DNA of 64,000 bases from Geothermovivens sp964644845 (GTDB lineage: Bacteria > Zhuqueibacterota > Zhuqueibacteria > Oleimicrobiales > Geothermoviventaceae): positions 62,001-126,000 of the forward strand of contig CAZXXS010000018.1 in the NCBI GenBank assembly GCA_964644845.1, read 5' to 3'. Within the stretch, counting starts at the first letter, position 1; each line of letters opens with the position of its first letter. The translations under genes and the position numbers were made by a program. Of the stretch, positions 9,322-18,973 are shown one piece after another. The notes under the pieces are model-generated. The model had not been told where the DNA came from. It saw only the letters and a program-made list of their open reading frames with translations, and searched no databases.

Positions 9322-10140
9322 TCACCTTCCCGACCCTTCCGCACCCGATTCGTTCAGCTCCACGGAAGCCAGCGTTTCCGAACCCACGCTTCCCTCCGTG
9401 ACGAACCATCTCTTCAACGAAACCAGACCACCCCGTAGTTCCCCAAACGTGTAGCCTTCCAGCCACTCGCCCGGGTTCAAAAACACACCACCTTCCAGTT
9501 TCAGCAGTCTTGCTTTGTGCGTGTGGGCCAGAACAACGAGGTCAAACCCTTCTCGCAATTTCTGCTCACCAAAAGCGACGTAGTCGCTGTCGTCGACCTC
9601 CTGGTAGGGCTCGCCCTTTTGTTTTCGACTTAGTTCCGCGAAGTAGTGCGCCAGACCGTAGGCGAGATCTGGATGCAACCAGCGAAACAACGCGATGTTG
9701 ACGCGATTTTGCAGGACTTTCTTGAGAAAGCGGTAGCCGTAGTCGTCCTTTCGCAATCCGTCCCCGTGAATTACGAAGAGGCGTTGACCCAGGGCATGGG
9801 TGTCGAGGCTGGGTCTGTGTACCTTCAAACCCACCTTGTCGGGAAGGAAATCGCGTACCCAGAAATCGTGGTTGCCGGGTACGTAGTCGACGTGCATCCC
9901 CCTTTCCACCAGTCCGGCCAGCCGGGCAAGAACCCGAAAGTAGTGCCCGGGCACAACGTAGCGGTACTCAAACCAGAAATCGAACAGGTCCCCGACGATG
10001 ACCAGTCGTTCGCGCTGGGGCTGCAAACTGTCGAGAAAGCGCAGCAGGTGCTCTTCTTTCCTGGCTTCGCGCTCAGCGTCGGCGGCACCCAGATGCGCGT
10101 CGGAAATGAAAAGCACGCGTTCCGGAGAACCTGATGGCAT
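9322..10140 (-). CDS. LpxH-like UDP-2,3-diacylglucosamine hydrolase / metallophosphoesterase
   Basis: This calcineurin-like phosphoesterase of about 272 residues has the LpxH-type metal motifs in order: ISDAHLGA, GDLFDFWFEY, GNHDFWV, IHGDG and LAHTHKA. LpxH removes UMP from UDP-2,3-diacylglucosamine at the inner-membrane face during lipid A synthesis, and the fabH gene just upstream fits a lipid context. The ATG at 10140 places the first beta strand (RVLFISDAH) close to the N-terminus; the longer frame would overlap fabH. An extra acidic C-terminal tail (about 20 residues) is not typical. It could instead be an LpxH-like paralogue of different substrate, so I give no symbol. Confidence 0.82.
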   Translation of the reverse strand: MPSGSPERVLFISDAHLGAADAEREARKEEHLLRFLDSLQPQRERLVIVGDLFDFWFEYRYVVPGHYFRVLARLAGLVERGMHVDYVPGNHDFWVRDFLPDKVGLKVHRPSLDTHALGQRLFVIHGDGLRKDDYGYRFLKKVLQNRVNIALFRWLHPDLAYGLAHYFAELSRKQKGEPYQEVDDSDYVAFGEQKLREGFDLVVLAHTHKARLLKLEGGVFLNPGEWLEGYTFGELRGGLVSLKRWFVTEGSVGSETLASVELNESGAEGSGR

Positions 10141-10187
10141 CGGGGTCTTGCTTTCTTCGTGTGACCACACCCTCGTCGTCTGCCGGT

Positions 10188-11177
10188 TCACCAGCGAACC
10201 ACCGCCGAAGCCCACGCGAACCCAGCACCGAAAGCAGCCAGTACAACGATGTCACCGTCGTGGATCCTGCCTTCCTGCAGAGCCTCGTGCAAGGCAATCG
10301 GGATGGAAGCGCCTGTGGTGTTCCCGTACTTTGCGATGTTGCTGAACACGCGGTCTCGCAGCCCAAGTCGCTCAGCAACAGCTTCAGTGATCCGCTGATT
10401 GGCCTGGTGGGGAATGACCAGGGCCACGTCGTCTGGACTCAGCCCGTTGGCGGCTAAACCTTCGCGAATGACCTCTGGGAAACGAATCAGAGCATGCCGA
10501 AAAACCTCACGCCCGTTCATCTTCGGGTAAATCGTGCCGGAATCGATCATTTCGTGGGTCAAGCGCGGACGCTTGCGGCTTCCGGGATCCTCAAGCCACA
10601 GTTCCTTCGCGTACCGCCCGTCTGCGTGCAGATGCGTAGAAAGGATGCCGTGGTCGCTTTCGGTGGCCTCCAGAACCACAGCACCGGCTCCGTCACCGAA
10701 CAGCACAGCGATGTTGCGTCCCCGCGGAGACAAGTCCAGACCCGTCGATTGAACCTCGGCTCCGACCACCAGAACCCGGTCGTACGTCCCCGTACGGATG
10801 AACTGGTCAGCGATGGCCAATGCGTACACAAAGCCACTGCACTGGTTGCGCACGTCGAGCGTGGGGATACCGGGTACCCCGAGCTTCGCCTGAAGCAAGC
10901 ACCCAGAACCTGGGAAAGGGTAGTCCGGACTGAGCGTGGCGAAAATGACGAAATCCAGGTCCCTTGGTTCTAACCCGGCCGCCTCCAAGGCTGCTCTGCT
11001 CGCTTCGTAGGCGAGATCCGAAGCCCCGATTTCCCCTTCTACCCAGTGGCGCTGTACAATTCCCGTCCGCTCACGTACCCAGGCGTCCGACGTCCCGACC
11101 AGCGACTCCAGGTCTCTGTTGGTAACGATTTTCGGGGGAACGTACATCCCCGTTCCCACGATCCGGCTCCGCCTCAC
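10188..11177 (-). CDS. fabH: 3-oxoacyl-[acyl-carrier-protein] synthase III
   Basis: This thiolase-fold protein of 329 residues carries the FabH catalytic triad: Cys in RNQCSGFVY, His in IPHQAN and Asn in YGNTTGAS. The glycine-rich ends GDGAGAVVLE and AAFGAGFAWAS are also typical. It condenses acetyl-CoA (or a branched acyl-CoA) with malonyl-ACP to start fatty-acid synthesis. The start is GTG with GGAGTGGG upstream. It lies about 47 bp before the LpxH-like gene on the same strand, so the two are probably cotranscribed. An insert around EDPGSRKRPRLTHE separates it slightly from the E. coli type, but the active site is intact. Confidence 0.93.
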   Translation of the reverse strand: MRRSRIVGTGMYVPPKIVTNRDLESLVGTSDAWVRERTGIVQRHWVEGEIGASDLAYEASRAALEAAGLEPRDLDFVIFATLSPDYPFPGSGCLLQAKLGVPGIPTLDVRNQCSGFVYALAIADQFIRTGTYDRVLVVGAEVQSTGLDLSPRGRNIAVLFGDGAGAVVLEATESDHGILSTHLHADGRYAKELWLEDPGSRKRPRLTHEMIDSGTIYPKMNGREVFRHALIRFPEVIREGLAANGLSPDDVALVIPHQANQRITEAVAERLGLRDRVFSNIAKYGNTTGASIPIALHEALQEGRIHDGDIVVLAAFGAGFAWASAVVRW

Positions 11178-11410
11178 GTCAAACCCACTCCAGCATCACT
11201 GTTCGCAGCTGGATCAAGAATTGCCGTAGTCACTTCAGAACCCACGGCCAGAAGCGAAAACACGCTTCTTCCCCATCTCTCACAACGCGCACTTCTGGAC
11301 AGACCAACGCATCCAACAAACAGAAGAGAACAGATCAACCACCGACGTTCCCTTCCCACCCGGCTGCACAAGTCCGCGAACCCGCTGTAAGTCGCTCACG
11401 TACCCCTCTC

Positions 11411-12415
11411 TCAACTGGCTACCGCCGGACCAAGCGGGTCCTTCGCCGCGTCATTTCTGAGGACCCCGGGCAGGAAGATGCGGGGCATCAGAAACCGCTG
11501 CACCACCAGGTACGCGACCCAGGCGTAGCCCAGGCCGATCAGCAAGTCCACCAGGTAGTGCTGGTTCAAGTAGATGGCTGAGAACCACACACCAGCTGGG
11601 TAAAGCGCCCAGGCCAGAGGCCAGCGTCGGAAACGCTTGAAACCGAAAAAGCTGATCACAGCGGGGTACGCCCCGTGCAGTGACGGAATCGCAGCAAAAT
11701 GGTTCGGGTTGAACCCACCCCACAACGTTTGGAAAAAGTGCACCTTCAGCATCCGGTCCACATTGATGAGCGCACCAGCGCCGAGGCCCCAGTAGGCGGT
11801 GTGAGGCGGTTGACCAAAACCCTCGTTGTACACGTACCACGGGGGAGCGGCCGGGTAGATCATGAACGTCACCAGCGCCATCGCGTTGAGAACCATCAGC
11901 GTCCACACGAAACGGTAGTACGTCGGGCGTTCATCCAGCGTGTGCCAGAAGATCCAGCCGAGGAGCAACGGCATACCAAAATGCAGGGTGTAGAACAGAC
12001 CGCCCGAAGCGTCGAAAAGATTCTTCAGAATCGTGCCGCTCCACAGCCGCTGCCAATCCTGGAAGTAGAAACTCGGGATCTGCCCGCCGAAAGCCCACGC
12101 CAGCAAGCTGTGCTCCAGCCGGTACGGCGTCACTGTGTGGATCACACCGCGAACATTGTCCGCAACGCCGCGCATCATGTCGTAAGCAATCCACCAGAGC
12201 ACGAAAGGACCCCAATCGGTCAGGAACTTCTTGGTGCGTTCTTTCCCGAAAAGGGTGGACAACAGCGCTAAGGCCAGGAAAACGTGGTCCGGCCGCACAC
12301 GGATGAACTGGTTGACCAGCACCAGGTAAACGGCCACACCGATCAGAACGTAAAGCTTCCAGCGGTGATCCGGATTGCGAAGGTGCTCGACCAGTGCCTT
12401 CAGCTTGCCTGCCAA
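11411..12415 (-). CDS. PAP2 superfamily membrane protein (inositol-phosphotransferase/phosphatase-like)
   Basis: This polytopic protein of 334 residues has about six hydrophobic segments. The PAP2/Aur1-type phosphatase signature is split over AAPPWYVYNEGFG, SLHGAYP (catalytic His) and NQHYLVDLLIG (HxxxD). The family includes phosphatidate phosphatases and the Aur1/Ipt1 inositol-phosphotransferases; the wide spacing and PPWY motif resemble the latter. It probably acts on lipid head groups at the periplasmic membrane face. The start codon is TTG, one base after the TGA of the methyltransferase gene, so the two are translationally coupled. The substrate cannot be told from sequence. Confidence 0.82.
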   Translation of the reverse strand: MAGKLKALVEHLRNPDHRWKLYVLIGVAVYLVLVNQFIRVRPDHVFLALALLSTLFGKERTKKFLTDWGPFVLWWIAYDMMRGVADNVRGVIHTVTPYRLEHSLLAWAFGGQIPSFYFQDWQRLWSGTILKNLFDASGGLFYTLHFGMPLLLGWIFWHTLDERPTYYRFVWTLMVLNAMALVTFMIYPAAPPWYVYNEGFGQPPHTAYWGLGAGALINVDRMLKVHFFQTLWGGFNPNHFAAIPSLHGAYPAVISFFGFKRFRRWPLAWALYPAGVWFSAIYLNQHYLVDLLIGLGYAWVAYLVVQRFLMPRIFLPGVLRNDAAKDPLGPAVAS

Positions 12416-12416
12416 G

Positions 12417-13010
12417 TCAGTGTGTCTCCGGTTTCAGCAAAAGGAACTGCCACTGTAGTAGCGTAACCTGTTTCATTTTCACCACAAAACCTGCTTCACG
12501 TACTTCGCGCTCGAGCTCCCTCTGGGACACCGTGAAAACGCGGTGTCCTAGCAACCAGCGCAAGGCATTCAGCACACCAGGGCGCGCTGCTGTAACCACA
12601 GCCACACCCCCCGGGCGCAGAACGCTCCGCATTTCTTCCCACAACCGCGGACGTTCGCGCACGTACTCCACCAGCCCCACGGCCGAAATCAGGTCAGCGG
12701 AGTCCACTTTGAGCGGGAGAGCCTCCGCTGTGCCGCAGACACACCACGTTCGCCGCCCCCTTTTGCACCGTTCCAGGAGGGGCTTCACGCGATCGACGCC
12801 GACTCTGTTCCCTTTCCACTCCGCCAGGTCAAAACTTGTTCCCTCGCCGCAACCCAGATCCAGCCACAGCCCGGTTACACCTGCGTCCTGGATCCAGCGC
12901 TGTAGCGTCCGCACTTCCAGCCCGTAAATGGTGGAAAAAGGCGGCACGTGCTGGCGAAACAGTCGGTAGAGGCCCGACTTGGCCGTCCACAAAATCTCCG
13001 AAGGACTCAC
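12417..13010 (-). CDS. Class I SAM-dependent methyltransferase
   Basis: This protein of 197 residues has the Rossmann methyltransferase motifs: motif I LWLDLGCGEGTSFDL, a conserved acidic position in GVDRVK, the post-II segment CGTAEALPLKVDSAD, and LRPGGVAVVTAARPG. It belongs to the Methyltransf_11 type, with small molecules or lipids as usual substrates. Its stop is one base from the start of the PAP2-type gene, so a lipid or quinone-like substrate is plausible but not shown. The start is GTG. Confidence 0.83.
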   Translation of the reverse strand: MSPSEILWTAKSGLYRLFRQHVPPFSTIYGLEVRTLQRWIQDAGVTGLWLDLGCGEGTSFDLAEWKGNRVGVDRVKPLLERCKRGRRTWCVCGTAEALPLKVDSADLISAVGLVEYVRERPRLWEEMRSVLRPGGVAVVTAARPGVLNALRWLLGHRVFTVSQRELEREVREAGFVVKMKQVTLLQWQFLLLKPETH

Positions 13011-13064
13011 TCGCTCACGTTCCGACCGTGGTCACCGGCACCTCGTGAGAAGGCGCTCGCGCCT

Positions 13065-14789
13065 TCAACCAACAAACAGATCCACAATCTCGAAACGGCC
13101 GACATCCACCAGGCCCAGATCGGTGAGTTTCAGTTCAGGGATCACCGGCAGGGCCAGAAAGCTCAAGGTCATGAACGGATCTTTCAACGGCGAGCCCAGC
13201 TCGTGCGCAGCACGATTCAGGCGCTTCAGTGCCTCGCTCACCTCGGCCATGCTCAGCTGGCTCATCAGACCACCCACGGGGAGCTGTAGCGCCTCGACCA
13301 CCTGCCCGTCAGCCACCACCGCAAGGCCCCCACCCAGCTTGTTGATCGTCGTCACCGCTTTGAAGATGTCCTCATCCGTCACGCCCACAACCACGATGTT
13401 GTGCGAATCGTGAGCGATCGAGGACACAATCGCACCCTTCTTGAGCCCGATGCCAAAGACCAATCCCTTGCCGATGTTGCCCGTGGCCCGGTGGCGTTCC
13501 ACAACGCAGATCTTCAGCACGTCGCGATCGGGATCGGACACCACTTCGCCGTTTCGCACCGGCGCTTCCATTTCCAGCGCCCGGGTCACGATCTGGTCCG
13601 GCACCACGCCAATCACCCGCACTCGCTTTCCACGCGCCGGGATGACGAACTCGTCGCCCTCCAGCCATTTGATGTTCACCGACCCGCGGATCTTGGCCGG
13701 CGGCCGCGGCGGCAGCGTGAAGGTTGCCTCGCCGTCCTGCGCCACCAACTCGCCGTTCTTGAACACGTAGCGGATGTTGAAATCCTTGAAATTGTCGATG
13801 GCTACAATGTCAGCGTAGCGGCCCGGAGCAATTGCCCCCAGCTTTCGCAGACCGAAGTACTCCGTGCCGTTCAGGGTGGCCATCCGCACCGCCGTCACCG
13901 GGTCAAGCCCGTGCCGGATCGCAGTCTTGATCATGTGGTTAATGTGGCCCTCCTCGAGAATATCCTGGGGGTGACGGTCGTCCGTCACAAAAAAACACCG
14001 ACGGCTGTTCTCCGGCGTGACCAGCGGGAGAAGATCCACCAGGTTCTTAGCCCCCGTGCCCTCCCGCAACATGATGTACATCCCGAGGCGCAGCTTCTCT
14101 CTTGCCTCTTCTACGGTGGTGCACTCGTGGTCTGAACCAATCCCCGCCGCGATGTACGCATTCAGGTCCTTGCCCGTCAGGCCAGGAGCGTGTCCGTCGA
14201 TTCGCTTCTCGCCGGCGATCTTGATCTTGTCCAGCAAATCCCCCTGCAACTCCAGAACACCAGGGAAATTCATTACCTCCGCCAAACCCAGCACCCAGCG
14301 TTCCTGCAAAAACGGGAAAATGTCGAAGGCGCGGAGCTCGGACCCCGCGGACTCCAGGTTGCTCGAGGGTACGCAGGACGACAGCATGAAGAACACGTTT
14401 AGCGGGTTGTACTTGCTCGCCTCCATCATGTAGCGGATTCCTTCGTAACCCATCACGTTGGCGATTTCGTGCGGATCCGCCACAACCGAGGTTGTACCGA
14501 GCGGCACCACAGCGCGAGCAAACTGCGGAACCTCCACCATTGAGCTTTCGATGTGCAGGTGGCCATCCAGAAATCCGGGCAACAGTGTAAGACCGCTGAC
14601 GTCCATTTCCTTCTTGCCTTTGTAGCCCGGCCCGAGCCCCACCACATGTTCGTAGGCAATGGCCACATCCGTCTCGTAGATCTCCCCCGAATACACGTTG
14701 AGAACCTTCCCATTCTTCAGTACAAGATCCGCCGGTTCTAGCCCCCTCCCGGCGCGAATCAACCCTTCAAGCGGAACTGCCCTTGGCAC
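13065..14789 (-). CDS. ade: Adenine deaminase
   Basis: This amidohydrolase of 574 residues has the bacterial adenine deaminase (AdeC) layout: an N-terminal strand NGKVLNVYSGEIYETDVAI, the metal motif GFLDGHLHIESS, ADPHEIANV, IDGHAPGLTGKDLNAY and SDHECTTVEEA. The family-specific C-terminal domain follows (SIAHDSHNIVVVGV, KLGGGLAVV). It converts adenine to hypoxanthine and ammonia in the cytosol. The start is GTG, preceded by GGAGGAAGC. It is the last gene of the salvage run on this strand and completes the route from adenosine through PNP to hypoxanthine. Confidence 0.95.
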   Translation of the reverse strand: MPRAVPLEGLIRAGRGLEPADLVLKNGKVLNVYSGEIYETDVAIAYEHVVGLGPGYKGKKEMDVSGLTLLPGFLDGHLHIESSMVEVPQFARAVVPLGTTSVVADPHEIANVMGYEGIRYMMEASKYNPLNVFFMLSSCVPSSNLESAGSELRAFDIFPFLQERWVLGLAEVMNFPGVLELQGDLLDKIKIAGEKRIDGHAPGLTGKDLNAYIAAGIGSDHECTTVEEAREKLRLGMYIMLREGTGAKNLVDLLPLVTPENSRRCFFVTDDRHPQDILEEGHINHMIKTAIRHGLDPVTAVRMATLNGTEYFGLRKLGAIAPGRYADIVAIDNFKDFNIRYVFKNGELVAQDGEATFTLPPRPPAKIRGSVNIKWLEGDEFVIPARGKRVRVIGVVPDQIVTRALEMEAPVRNGEVVSDPDRDVLKICVVERHRATGNIGKGLVFGIGLKKGAIVSSIAHDSHNIVVVGVTDEDIFKAVTTINKLGGGLAVVADGQVVEALQLPVGGLMSQLSMAEVSEALKRLNRAAHELGSPLKDPFMTLSFLALPVIPELKLTDLGLVDVGRFEIVDLFVG

Positions 14790-14861
14790 GCTTCCTCCAT
14801 TCGCTTAGTTCACACATTCGCGAACCGCCCTGTGACGGCTCGCGGGTCATTCTAACTGAAA

Positions 14862-16238
14862 TCAAGGCCAGGCCAATCGCAACCCGGCCCGTTTCGCGAC
14901 ACGTTGCGCCTGCTGCGTGGCCTCGCTTGCAATCGCCTTCTCGTCGGCAACGGTCAGCCTTCCCTCGCGGACCAAAACCTGGCCGTTCACCAGCACCGCC
15001 TCCACATCACTGGCGCGGGAGGCGTAGACAATTTGGCTGTACACCGACGCGGAGGGCACCTGGTGGACACGATCCGCTCGCACCACCACGATGTCGGCTT
15101 TTTTCCCTGGCTCAAGCGAGCCAATCTCGTCACCAAGCCCCAGCGCCCGAGCCCCTTCCACGGTAGCCATCCGAACGACCGTTTCAGCGGGCATGGCTTC
15201 GGGCCCAAGCCGCGGCTTTTGAATCAAAGCCGCCAGGCGCATCTCCTGGAAAATGCTAAGATTGTTGTTACACGGGGCACCATCCGCTCCCAGTGTCACA
15301 CGAACGCCACTGGCCAGATACTCCGGAACAGGGGCAATGCCGGACCCCAGCTTCAGATTGGCCGACGGGCAGTGCAGAACGGTGGTACCTGTCTCAGCCA
15401 GCAAGCGCCGTTCTGCTTCCGAAGTCCAGATGCAATGCGCCAGACACACGCCGGCACCAGAGTACCCCAAATCGTGCAGGTACTCCACGTTCCCCCGACC
15501 CGTGCGCTCTCGAATCAACCGCACTTCGTCCCGGTTCTCGGCAGCGTGGGTGTGAAGCAGGAGACCATTTTGTTTGGCGAGTTCTGCCGCTGCGCGCAGT
15601 AGGTCATCGGAAGCCGTCACTGCGAAGCGAGGCGCTACTGCGTAGCGAAGCCTTCCGTTTGCTGCCCCGTGCCACTTCCGGATGAGCCGCTCCGTCTCGC
15701 GAAGCGACTCCTGCAGTGTCTCTCGCAGGCGGGTGTTCCCGCCAGTGCCGGCGTCCATCATCGCCTTACCCATCACCGCGCGGATGCCCAGGCGCTCGGC
15801 CTCTTCGAAAAGGACGTCCTCGTTGCGCAGTGTCCCCATGTCGAGGATCGTTGTGCTGCCGCCGAGCAGCAGCTCCGCAATGCCGAGTCGCGCCGAGGCG
15901 CGTAAGCTCGCCTCGTCGTGCGCAGCCTCCAGGGGCCAAATGCGCTCACGCAACCAGTCCAGGAGGGAAAGGTCGTCCGCCAGATTGCGAAACAGCGTCT
16001 GGCACAGGTGTACGTGGGTCTGCACAAACCCCGGCAGAACAAGGCAGCCCCTGGCGTCGATCACCAGATCTACTTTCCTGGGTATTCTGTCGATCGCCTC
16101 GATCCGGTCACCCCGTACGAAAACGTCGGCGCGAAGCACATCGCCGACGTCGTTCATCGTCACAACGGTGCCGTTTGTGATCAGAACGCTGCTGTTACTC
16201 CTGCCACTCAAGGCTTGGGGAGTCTCCGCAAAATGCAC
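14862..16238 (-). CDS. Amidohydrolase: SAH/MTA/5'-deoxyadenosine deaminase-like or guanine deaminase-like
   Basis: This member of the TrzN/AtzA/SAH-deaminase subgroup (458 residues) has GFVQTHVHLCQTLFRN (HxH metal pair plus the Gln/Arg substrate motif), HTHAAENRDEV, LAHCIWTSEAE and LGADGAPCNNN (final Asp). It hydrolyses an amino group from a purine or purine nucleoside. It sits between ade and PNP in a nucleoside-salvage run, so an adenosine-like or guanine substrate is likely, but the motifs do not separate these. The first ATG overlaps the PNP gene by 31 bp; a slightly later non-ATG start is possible because AGGAG occurs inside the first codons. Confidence 0.85.
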   Translation of the reverse strand: MHFAETPQALSGRSNSSVLITNGTVVTMNDVGDVLRADVFVRGDRIEAIDRIPRKVDLVIDARGCLVLPGFVQTHVHLCQTLFRNLADDLSLLDWLRERIWPLEAAHDEASLRASARLGIAELLLGGSTTILDMGTLRNEDVLFEEAERLGIRAVMGKAMMDAGTGGNTRLRETLQESLRETERLIRKWHGAANGRLRYAVAPRFAVTASDDLLRAAAELAKQNGLLLHTHAAENRDEVRLIRERTGRGNVEYLHDLGYSGAGVCLAHCIWTSEAERRLLAETGTTVLHCPSANLKLGSGIAPVPEYLASGVRVTLGADGAPCNNNLSIFQEMRLAALIQKPRLGPEAMPAETVVRMATVEGARALGLGDEIGSLEPGKKADIVVVRADRVHQVPSASVYSQIVYASRASDVEAVLVNGQVLVREGRLTVADEKAIASEATQQAQRVAKRAGLRLAWP

Positions 16239-17035
16239 TCCATCAGATCACCGAACCGTTGCTCGATCTTGGTCGCCACTTCCACAACGTCCTCGTGGGC
16301 GAGAGGTTCACCGGCACGGCCACTGGCCTTGTTTGTGACAACCGAAATCCCCAGCACTTCCATTCCCCACTGGCGTGCAGCAATCACCTCGGGCACGGTG
16401 GACATGGTCACGGCGTCTCCACCCAGGCGGCGTACCATCTCGACCTCCGCCGGCGTTTCGTACGTCGGACCGAGCAGCGCGAAAAGCACGCCTTCGCGAA
16501 GCCGAAGCCCTTGTTCGTCGCCGCACCGGCGCGCGAGCTCAATCAGCCGTCGCGAGTACGCCTCCGTCATGTCCGGGAAACGCGGTCCAAACTGGTCGTT
16601 TTCGGGACCAACCAGCGGGTTCCGAAATGTGAGATTGACGTGGTCCCGAATCAACATCAAATCACCTGGTTCGAAGTCCAGGTTCACCGCACCTGCGGCA
16701 TTGGTGACCACGAGCTGTCTCGCCCCAAGGGCACCGGCCACAAGAATCGGGAAAACCACCTCGCGGGCCGAGTACCCCTCGTACATGTGCACGCGCCCGC
16801 GCAGCAGAAGAGCTGCGGTTTCGCCAACTCGAGCCCAGATCAGCTCACCGGCGTGCCCTTCTACAGCCGGAACCGGGTAATGAGGCACGTCGCCGGCACG
16901 CACAAGCTTGTCCACCTTCAGACGCTGCGTGAAATTCCCCAGCCCCGAACCAAGCACTACAGCCACTTGCGGCGCGTACGGCTGTTGCACCTTCAAAAAT
17001 TCTGCTGCTTCCGCGACCTTTTCCCGGACCTTCAT
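16208..17035 (-). CDS. Purine-nucleoside phosphorylase (trimeric PNP/MTAP family)
   Basis: This 275-residue trimeric-type PNP has VVLGSGLGNFT (phosphate-binding serine loop), RGRVHMYEGYS (phosphate His), TNAAGAVN, GPTYETPAE (base-site residues) and TMSTVPEVIAA, ending with VTNKASG. It cleaves inosine, guanosine and deoxy forms to base plus (deoxy)ribose 1-phosphate. The SD is GAGGTGAGG and the start is ATG. The spacing to the upstream CNT transporter gene is only 8 bp, consistent with one operon for uptake and cleavage. Confidence 0.95.
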   Translation of the reverse strand: MKVREKVAEAAEFLKVQQPYAPQVAVVLGSGLGNFTQRLKVDKLVRAGDVPHYPVPAVEGHAGELIWARVGETAALLLRGRVHMYEGYSAREVVFPILVAGALGARQLVVTNAAGAVNLDFEPGDLMLIRDHVNLTFRNPLVGPENDQFGPRFPDMTEAYSRRLIELARRCGDEQGLRLREGVLFALLGPTYETPAEVEMVRRLGGDAVTMSTVPEVIAARQWGMEVLGISVVTNKASGRAGEPLAHEDVVEVATKIEQRFGDLMECILRRLPKP

Positions 17036-17043
17036 GCCTCACC

Positions 17044-18315
17044 TCAAATCAAAATGCCGGCAATGCAGGCGGTCATCCACGAGGCCAACGCGCCCCCGAA
17101 CATGGCCCGCAGTCCCAGCTTCGCCAGGTCGCTGCGACGCGACGGGGCGATGCCCCCGATGCCGCCGATCTGAATGGCGATCGAGCCAAAATTGGCGAAA
17201 CCGCAGAGCGCGTACGTGGCAATCACGAACGTTCGGGGATCAATTTGACTCTTCACCTGGGCCAGCTCCACGAACGCCACAAATTCGTTGATGGAAATCT
17301 TCGTGCCAAGCAGATTCCCCATTTCCAGGATGTCCTTCCAGGGCACACCCAAGAAGAAAGCAATCGGTGAGAAGGCGTAACCGAGCACCTCGCGCAGGCT
17401 CGTGTGAAACCAGCCCAGGCCGTAGTTGATCATGGCGATGAGGGACAGGAAGGCCATGAGCATGGCCCCCACGTTCAGGGCCAGCTTCAGACCGTCGGCA
17501 GCGCCCGCTGCAGCAGCGTCGATCACGTTCGCAGTCGTCTTTTCCACCGCCAGTTTCACTTCGCCCATGGTTTTGGGCTCCTCGGTCTCCGGGTAGATGA
17601 TCTTCGCCACCACGAGAGCCGCCGGGGCCGACATCACGCTGGCGGCCATCAGGTGACCAGCGTCCACCCCGAACCGCACGTACGCAGCCATCACACCGCC
17701 AGCAATGGTTGCGAATCCTCCTGTCATGATGGCCATGAGCTCGGACATGGTCATCGTAGGCACGTAGGGCCGCACCACTAAGGGGGCTTCAGTCTGACCC
17801 ACGAAAATGTTGCTGGCGGCGGAAAGGGATTCGGCACCGCTTGTTTGCATGAATTTGGACATCAGCCAGGCAAAACCTTCCACAATCTTCTGCATCACAC
17901 CGAGATGGTAGAGCACGCTCATTAACGAAGCGAAAAAGATAATGGTGGGCAAGATGTGAAAGGCAAAAACAACGCCGATGTTCACGAACTGGTGGGCGCT
18001 GGAATCCCACAATTGCATCGGCCCTGGCCCTCCAAGCTGTTGCACTACGCCCGGATCTCCCCGGTAAAGGTTCCCGAAAAGAAACGAAGCCCCGGCGTCT
18101 GTGAACCCCAGAAGCTGGTTGATTACTTCTCGGAAAAAGAAAAAGACCTGGCGGCCCGGACCCGTTTTGAGGATGAGTCCTGCGAACACGGCCTGAAGCG
18201 CCAGTCCCCAACCGACTGTACGGAAATTGATCTTTCGCCGGTTGTTCGAGATCAGCCAGGCGATGCCCAGCAGAAAAAACAATCCCAGGAAGCTGATGAA
18301 ACGCAACAAAAGCAT
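17044..18315 (-). CDS. Concentrative nucleoside transporter (NupC/CNT family)
   Basis: This membrane protein of 423 residues has the CNT layout: N-terminal helices (SFLGLFFLLGIAWLISNNRR), GLALQAVFAGLILKTGPG, the gate region FVFAFHILPTIIFFASLM, and the conserved substrate-site stretches GQTEAPLVVRPY and TGGFATIAGGVMAAYV. The C-terminal NEFVAF, TYALCGFANFGSIAIQIGG and FGGALASWM segments follow. It imports nucleosides with Na+ or H+. It lies directly upstream of PNP and downstream of tdk on the same strand, so imported nucleosides feed the salvage enzymes encoded around it. Confidence 0.95.
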   Translation of the reverse strand: MLLLRFISFLGLFFLLGIAWLISNNRRKINFRTVGWGLALQAVFAGLILKTGPGRQVFFFFREVINQLLGFTDAGASFLFGNLYRGDPGVVQQLGGPGPMQLWDSSAHQFVNIGVVFAFHILPTIIFFASLMSVLYHLGVMQKIVEGFAWLMSKFMQTSGAESLSAASNIFVGQTEAPLVVRPYVPTMTMSELMAIMTGGFATIAGGVMAAYVRFGVDAGHLMAASVMSAPAALVVAKIIYPETEEPKTMGEVKLAVEKTTANVIDAAAAGAADGLKLALNVGAMLMAFLSLIAMINYGLGWFHTSLREVLGYAFSPIAFFLGVPWKDILEMGNLLGTKISINEFVAFVELAQVKSQIDPRTFVIATYALCGFANFGSIAIQIGGIGGIAPSRRSDLAKLGLRAMFGGALASWMTACIAGILI

Positions 18316-18380
18316 TGTTCAAGGCCCTCAGCTAACGTTCCCGTCCGAAACCTGTACGTTCGCGACCCGCTGTTCAGGTG

Positions 18381-18953
18381 TTACGCATCTTCCGGTGGCT
18401 CGTAGCAACGGCGACAGCGAGCTTCGTAGGCATCCGCGGCTCCTACCAGGACCAGCTCCTTCGACGGCGTGATCCGCTGTGTGCGGCTGGCCGGGGCACC
18501 ACATTTCACGCAAATTGCCAGCGTCTTGGTGATGTACTCGGCCATGGCCAGCAGCTGTGGAATCGGCTCGAAGGGTCTGGCGCGGTAGTCCTGGTCGAGG
18601 CCAGCCACGATCACGCGCCGCCCCTCGTTGGCAAGCTGTTCACAAACGTCTACCAAATCGTTGTCGAAGAACTGGGCTTCGTCGATTCCCACCACCTGGG
18701 CGTCCCGCTGGCGCGACAAATCAAGGATCTCCTGCGCGGTGTCCACCACAACAGACGGAATGCGCTGGTCGCTGTGCGAGACAATGTGATTTTCGTCGTA
18801 ACGCACATCGATGCGAGGCTTGAAAATGGCTACCCTCTGCCTGGCAATCTGCGCCCGCCGGAGGCGCCGGATCAGTTCTTCGGTTTTGCCGCTGAACATG
18901 GGCCCGCAAATCACCTCAATCCAGCCCATCCCTTTCGGAACAATGCTGAGCAC
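18381..18953 (-). CDS. tdk: Thymidine kinase
   Basis: This type II (TK1-like) kinase of about 190 residues has a P-loop in GPMFSGKTEEL, a catalytic region VVGIDEAQFFD, the substrate lasso/Zn region with CVKCG and RCRRCYEP cysteine pairs, and a thymidine-loop ELVLVGAADAYEARC. It phosphorylates thymidine to dTMP. The longest frame starts at GTG 18953. An internal ATG at 18929 (MGWIEVICG) would give the usual short N-terminus and may be the real start. Confidence 0.95.
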   Translation of the reverse strand: MLSIVPKGMGWIEVICGPMFSGKTEELIRRLRRAQIARQRVAIFKPRIDVRYDENHIVSHSDQRIPSVVVDTAQEILDLSRQRDAQVVGIDEAQFFDNDLVDVCEQLANEGRRVIVAGLDQDYRARPFEPIPQLLAMAEYITKTLAICVKCGAPASRTQRITPSKELVLVGAADAYEARCRRCYEPPEDA

Positions 18954-18973
18954 ACAGCACCTCGCTTGTTGGT

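Noticed and set aside
14829..14853. GTGACGG in a possible hairpin upstream of the amidohydrolase gene, in the gap after ade starts
   Set aside because: A seven-base match is expected by chance and there is no sigma-54 box; the stem has mismatches and no T-tract.
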